Positions 58,999 to 64,000 of a DNA stretch of 64,000 nt are shown here, piece after piece; the stretch's first letter is position 1; each line of letters opens with the position of its first letter. Both the position numbers and the translations under genes were made by a program. Source of the DNA: Saccopteryx bilineata (Eukaryota; Chordata; Mammalia; Chiroptera; Emballonuridae); assembly GCF_036850765.1 (NCBI RefSeq), contig NC_089490.1, positions 280,564,482 through 280,628,481 of the forward strand, in the 5' to 3' direction. The notes below the pieces were generated by a model, which saw only the letters and a list, made by a program, of their open reading frames with translations, searched no databases and had not been told where the DNA came from.

Positions 58999-59356
58999 TT
59001 ATTTTTAACCCAGTCTATTTGCCTAATTGTTTAATCTCTCAGATGTTCCTATTCTACCTACTCTCTTCAAGAATGCTAATACATAAAAGATGATATTACT
59101 TTTCTGTTATTGGAGTGAGGGGTTTTTCAGGGACCATGCTTGTTCTTGGATATGCACTGCCTGCTGTCCTCTGAATTACAATCAGCTTGTTAACTGCCTA
59201 GACATTCTATTACTACTGTAGGTTGATTTCTGCAACTGGTGGCAAGATGATGGCACTGAATGTTTTTCTGAGTCATTTCCTCTGTGTGACACTAACATAG
59301 GCTGACCTACTGAAGCCTTTGTCATCTTGTCATCAATAAGTTCCTATCATCTCTTA
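58999..59356. other. Unique sequence
   Basis: No gene or repeat recognised. Confidence 0.5.
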
Positions 59357-59703
59357 TGGATGGACTGTTGTGGCCACCCTTCCCCAATTCATGTTTATCC
59401 AACACTCAGTGTGATGATTTTAAAAAAACACAACATTCAGGAGGTGATTAGGTAATGACATGAGTGTGGAGGGATTACTGTCCTTATAAGAGACCCCAGA
59501 ATCCCTCAATCCTTGTGCCACATGAGGGATATAGCAAGAAGATGGTCATTTATGAAACAGAGGTGAGTCTTCACCAAACACAAAATATTTAGGTTCCTTG
59601 GTCTTGGATTTCCCATCCTCCAAAACTATGAGAAAAAGGTGTTTGTTGTTTTGGTCGCCCAGTTTGTGGTAGTTTGTGATAGCAGCCTGAGCAGATTAAG
59701 ACA
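59357..59703 (+). repeat. ERVL-MaLR LTR (MST/MLT1-like)
   Basis: 'ccccaattcatgtttatcca', 'ggaggtgattaggtaatgac', 'tgtccttataagagacccca', 'cttggatttcccatcctcca', 'aaactatgagaaaaaggtgt' and 'gcagcctgagcagattaaga' run in the order of a MaLR LTR. Ancient, with no internal region seen. Confidence 0.85.
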
Positions 59704-62072
59704 TTATACTCCAATATGGGAAGAAAATTACAGTAATTGTGAATTTTCTATTTCTTTCCTTTTTACAATGCAATAACCCCAAACCCCCATTCTCTGACTC
59801 CAGAGTGGGGAAATTGGGCCATATACCTCCACTCGTCTCCCATAACATTCTGGTGCAGAGGCAAGGTTCTCCTTAGTTTGTACTCATTGATCCTTCTACT
59901 TTTCTTGAAAGTTTAATGGTGGATAGGTGAGGGTATGTGAGGAGAGAGAAGCTGTCCTAATAAAAAAAGGTATAGATAAGAGCATACGAAGGACATGGTC
60001 TATCTCTTATGCACATATTCACTGATATCTCGTGGAAAAACCAGTCCTCACTCTTCCTTTATTCCACGTAGCTAAAGCTGATATGTATCAACTCTTTCCC
60101 CTCAGTTGATTGAACTCATCTGGTCTATGTCTATGTAGGTTGTTCCTTAGTTAATTCCTCTGTTTGATTGAAAAATTGATTAAAATATCCCTCTGTAAAT
60201 TGGACTATGGAAAATAGAATTTCAACTTAAATGTTAGTTATTAATGTCCCATTGAAAAGTCCCTGTCTGTCCCCACTGGGTAAAGATGTTCTTAAAACTT
60301 TGGGAAAACAGCAAAGCTGGTATGTTTGGCTCTGTATTAGAGTGCTTTTCTCATTAGGTGGTGTTTTCATGACAGTTGGAGTGTTCATCCTAAGTTATGT
60401 ATTTATAGTTTCTTGCATAGGCACTGACACATTGCACATATTCTAAAAATCTTGAATGTTTGTTTAGTGAATTGATGGAAACTAATTCTTATTCTTGAAT
60501 TTAGTAGGAATGTTCTTCACTACCAAATAATTGTTGGCTTAATGAATTTTGTTAATTCTTTCCATTTTCACTGTGTAAAAGAAAAGAAAATACTGATACA
60601 ACTTTGCAGGTCATGATGCTATTTGAAGTAGAAATCTGGGATCGATAATATCACAGTGCTTGTCTGGATATAAGCATGTAAACATGCCCTTTATGCTTTT
60701 CACAAAGCCTCTAGAGATTTAGTTCCAGGAACATAAAATATCAAGCAGTGTACACCCTTTACCTATTGCAAAACAGTTCTCATTGCAAATGACACTGACA
60801 TACCAGTTCTGTTTGTTATAAGATTTATTTCTTCATGCTTGGCAATTATGAATAACCTTTGAATGAAAAGAGAAAGCACTCAGAACTTGGTAAGTTATAT
60901 GTACCATTTCAGAAATTTCCCCTAAGTTCAAAGGACAAGTAAATATCACTGATACCCACAGATTTAAAATTCTCTGCCAAAAAGAAATGATAAAAAGAGT
61001 TTTCTTCTTTTTTTTTGCATTACAGATTGTTTTTATAAGGTATTTCTTCAGGGTAGGAGGATAATTTATGGCCTTGAATTGGCTTAAATTTTTAGATCCT
61101 TGAGAATTTGCTGAGTCTCAAGCATCATTTTCATTTTCTGCAGCTGTAGTTGTTCAAATTTTTTTTAAATTGATAAAATCATTTAGGAATAAAGCATACC
61201 ATCCTCCTGGTGTGACTAAAGCTAGTGGTGATACTTTAGGTCCCTGGGGCACTGAAAAATGCAATTCAGAAAGAGAATACAATGCCAAAAGGCTGCCTAA
61301 GTCTATGGGGTATTAGACTGAAGGACATTAAAAGGAAACATATTCCATTGTTACTTTAAATGCATTCATTATTTCCATAATTCAGTATGAGTTCATATAA
61401 AAACTTTTTTTAAGCACAACACAGAGGGGAAAAGATACATTTAACAGATAAGGTAAAGAAAAATAATCTGATATGTCAGGACAAAAATATTCTTAGAAAC
61501 TTGATAGAGTACCAAATAAAGTCCATAATACAAATGTATCCATCAAATATAAAATAGAGTGAGAAATCCTTTCCATGGACTCTCCAATTTTGTTCTTTAT
61601 CAGGCTTATCCCCAGGTTTCTCTAGTACTAATAGTGTATCTTTCTCAGGAGCTGTTGGACAGCCCATAGTTAAGAATACAAAGAGGGAAATCAAGGCTGT
61701 TAAATCATTTTGTATTGGTACAATGGAAGAAATCTCCATTATCTCAGCTCCAAATACTACAGAATGGATATAAGGGACTTAAATCCAGAAGGAAGACAGA
61801 CACTTCTGAGGTGACTGGAATTGTAAATTTCAAACCATTAGACCCAATGCCAAGTTACTTATAAACTTTGTGCTTATTAGTATGGTTAGAACTACACTCC
61901 AAAATATACTATAATATAAGAAATGCAATAAGAAAAATCATCTAGTAACAAAAGTATATTTAATGAGAACTATCCATCCATCCATTTTATATATTTGCCT
62001 AAGCAACTGCCTATGTTTCTTAGCTGCTATGGTTTTTTTCTTTCAAACACCTTAATATATCACCAAAGAAAT
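59704..62072. other. Unique sequence
   Basis: No gene or repeat recognised. The open frames here are short and unsupported. Confidence 0.5.
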
Positions 62073-62248
62073 CTCCTGCAACACCTAGGTTGTGACATGA
62101 TCCCCAGTCAGGGAATTTATGGAAGCTACCAGTGAATGCACAACTACTTGGAACAACAAATGAATGCTTCTCCCTTTCTCTTTCTCTCTCTCTCTCCTTA
62201 CCTCCCCTCCCTTCCTCTCTCTGTATCTCAAAAATCAGTTAATTAAAA
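62073..62248 (+). repeat. Bat SINE, family D, head decayed
   Basis: 'tgatccccagtcaggga' (box B region), the body 'taccagtgaatgcacaacta' and 'ggaacaacaaatgaatgctt', a CT-rich tail and 'aaaaatcagttaattaaaag' match the copy at 13887-14095. Confidence 0.78.
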
Positions 62249-62548
62249 GAGACTATGTCACCAAATGTTGACAAAAAATGCAAGTTTCACAAATAACTTA
62301 TTAAATAGTAAAGACCATTTACTGGAGGTTGATTTGAGCATTTTATTCTACCTTCAATTATAATAAAATATGATACTGAACATATTATTTAAGAGTACAC
62401 ATGTAGTATATAGTGGAAAAATGAGTTTATGCATAGTTCTATAATATGTGCACTGTGTGTGTGCATTTCTGTATGCAAAAGAGAGATGCATATTAATATA
62501 ACTATATGCTGGGCATATAAGTTTGAAAACTGATTTTTACGCTCACTT
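62249..62548. other. Unique AT-rich sequence
   Basis: No gene or repeat recognised. Confidence 0.5.
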
Positions 62549-63037
62549 TGTTAAAGTTGGTGCTGCCCATGTAAATGGCCATCGTCCAGGTGATGATATT
62601 AATTACCTTCCTGCTTGGGAAGTGGCTTGGTTATGCTAATGTGTGCTGGAGGAGGGGTGGTCCTGCGAAAAAGTTTTAAAAGGAGGAGCTAGACGGCCAT
62701 TTTGGGAGAGGAGAGACCACGTTGTTATAGGGCAGAGAAGCCACTGGTTGCAGGGGAGGAGGCAGCCAAAATGGAGGCATGCAAAGAGAACTGAGTGAGA
62801 CTATTGGGCCTTTGATTCTAGGAAAAAAGACAGAAAAAGCCAGTGGCTTTGGGAGCCCTGAATGGAAAGGGAAGTGTTTTCCCGCTGTGTGTATTTTCTC
62901 GCCTGCTGGTTGCGAGCAGGAATAAAGGATGCCCTGACATTTCTTGGCTCTGTTGATACATTACTATCTGCCTGAATTAAATGGAAACATGCATGGGCCA
63001 GGTGGCTGTGGTGGTGGCTGCAGCTACTGGACTTACA
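62549..63037 (+). mobile_element. Probable solo LTR of an endogenous retrovirus
   Basis: It starts TGTTAAAGTTGG and ends near GGACTTACA. A TATA-like 'gttttaaaagg' lies at about 62673-62683, and a polyadenylation signal aataaa at 62921-62926 is followed by a short U5-like end. The block is clearly richer in G and C than its AT-rich surroundings and has sharp borders. No internal viral genes. No convincing target duplication was found, so the exact ends are tentative. Confidence 0.7.
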
Positions 63038-63296
63038 CCATATGTTAATGGTTTGTAGTGTAACATTATATTCAGGGACTTGCAATAGACAAGTAAACTA
63101 TAAAAGTATTTGGTACTATTTACTATCATATTTTTTATATTCTTTGGTTAATGAATTAATTTCATAAATCTCATTGATTTTATATTTTTGTATATATTAT
63201 TTTTATAAATAGCATAATACTAAATATGAGAAATATTAAGGTGTATCTGGCCAGACTTATTCACCACTTCTTTCCACACTCACTAATGTTGTACTA

Positions 63297-63545
63297 GTCT
63301 AATGATCAAGAGTATGGCTTATGAAGCTAGACCACTAAGTTCAAATATGGGTTTTGTAACATGTTTGGGGTGAATTACCACATATTTCTGTGCTCCAGTT
63401 TCCTAATCTGTTTAATGGGATTTTTAACTGTCTAGCTCATTGTGTTAGGATTAAGTAAGATAATATATAATAAGTACTAAGAAGATTGATTCAGAGTTAA
63501 GTGTTCTGAGTCAATGACAATAATGGTAATTATATTTATTTTAAA
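63297..63545 (+). repeat. MIR SINE
   Basis: 'tgatcaagagtatggcttat', 'agttcaaatatgggttttgt', 'gtgctccagtttcctaatct', 'ttaatgggatttttaactgt' and 'ttgtgttaggattaagtaag' follow the MIR consensus across nearly its full length. Confidence 0.9.
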
Positions 63546-63920
63546 GATTAATATTAATGATTTTGAGTTTAGAAATTACATTGGTAATTTATTATGCCAT
63601 ATTAAATACTTATACGAACAGTGTAGAAGAACTAACATTGTTGAAAGTTTTCTAAGCTAAATATATATGGAATTGCATTAGGGAATTAGATTTCTTTACC
63701 AAAATATCATATAAATTCATATACTATTTGTTATTTGCTGTTCTAACTAGAAATTTTATTATGAGTTATTTCCTAGTCACTAAATGTTAATAATCACACA
63801 ACATTTATTTAACTGATTCCTTTATGTTGCTGGTATAAGGTTATTGACCACACTGACCCTAATTAGAATCTCTATTATGACCATTTCCAGATCTACATAT
63901 CTGGATAAGAATGCAAATGA
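63546..63920. other. Unique AT-rich sequence
   Basis: No gene or repeat recognised. Confidence 0.55.
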
Positions 63921-63923
63921 ATT

Positions 63924-63966
<43 letters not shown>

Positions 63967-63967
63967 T
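63924..63967. repeat. (TAGA)n tetranucleotide microsatellite
   Basis: About ten TAGA units with one phase slip ('gataatag'). Confidence 0.95.
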
Positions 63968-64000
63968 TTTTTAGCTGGTCTGATAAAATGAACAGTTTAT

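Overview
This is mammalian, AT-rich, CpG-poor DNA with no host protein-coding gene that I can recognise: an intergenic desert or the inside of a large intron. The repeats point to a bat. The long tRNA-headed SINE with the head 'ggccctggccggttggctca' and the related 'gcctgaccaggtggtggc' SINEs are chiropteran (VES/Rhin type). The long forms, about 320-360 bp, suggest a rhinolophoid such as a horseshoe or leaf-nosed bat. That last step is from memory of the families and was not searched.

Region by region. 1-13 kb: mostly unique AT-rich sequence with an old L1 3' end, a truncated U6 retrocopy, SINEs, a decayed L2 and an L1 tail. 13-20.5 kb: microsatellites, SINEs and an 814-bp solo LTR inserted inside a SINE. 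20.5-34 kb: mostly unique DNA with a Tigger-derived remnant, a mariner-like MITE, MaLR-like LTR, MIR and SINE copies, and a hAT MITE with 8-bp target duplications. 34.4-37.3 kb: a nearly full-length pogo/Tigger DNA transposon on the minus strand with a decayed transposase and a later SINE insertion. 39-45 kb: L1-rich, centred on a 2.8-kb L1 with a classic 5' inversion (twin priming), inserted into an L2 and flanked by a 15-bp duplication. 45-58 kb: dense in SINEs, with a hAT element split by an L1 tail, an LTR, a second inverted L1, an L2, a Tigger MITE and a composite L1. 58-64 kb: unique sequence with MIRs, a MaLR LTR, a SINE fragment, a solo LTR and a terminal tetranucleotide repeat.

Nothing here forms a functional gene system. 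The content is a record of insertions: L1 machinery (poly-A tails, target duplications) explains the SINEs and the U6 copy, and DNA transposons of three superfamilies (Tigger/pogo, mariner-like, hAT) are present mostly as non-autonomous copies. Nesting gives relative ages, for example SINE before solo LTR, Tigger before SINE, L2 before L1 and hAT before L1. The longest open frames are decayed L1 ORF2, Tigger transposase pieces, or read-through of SINEs.
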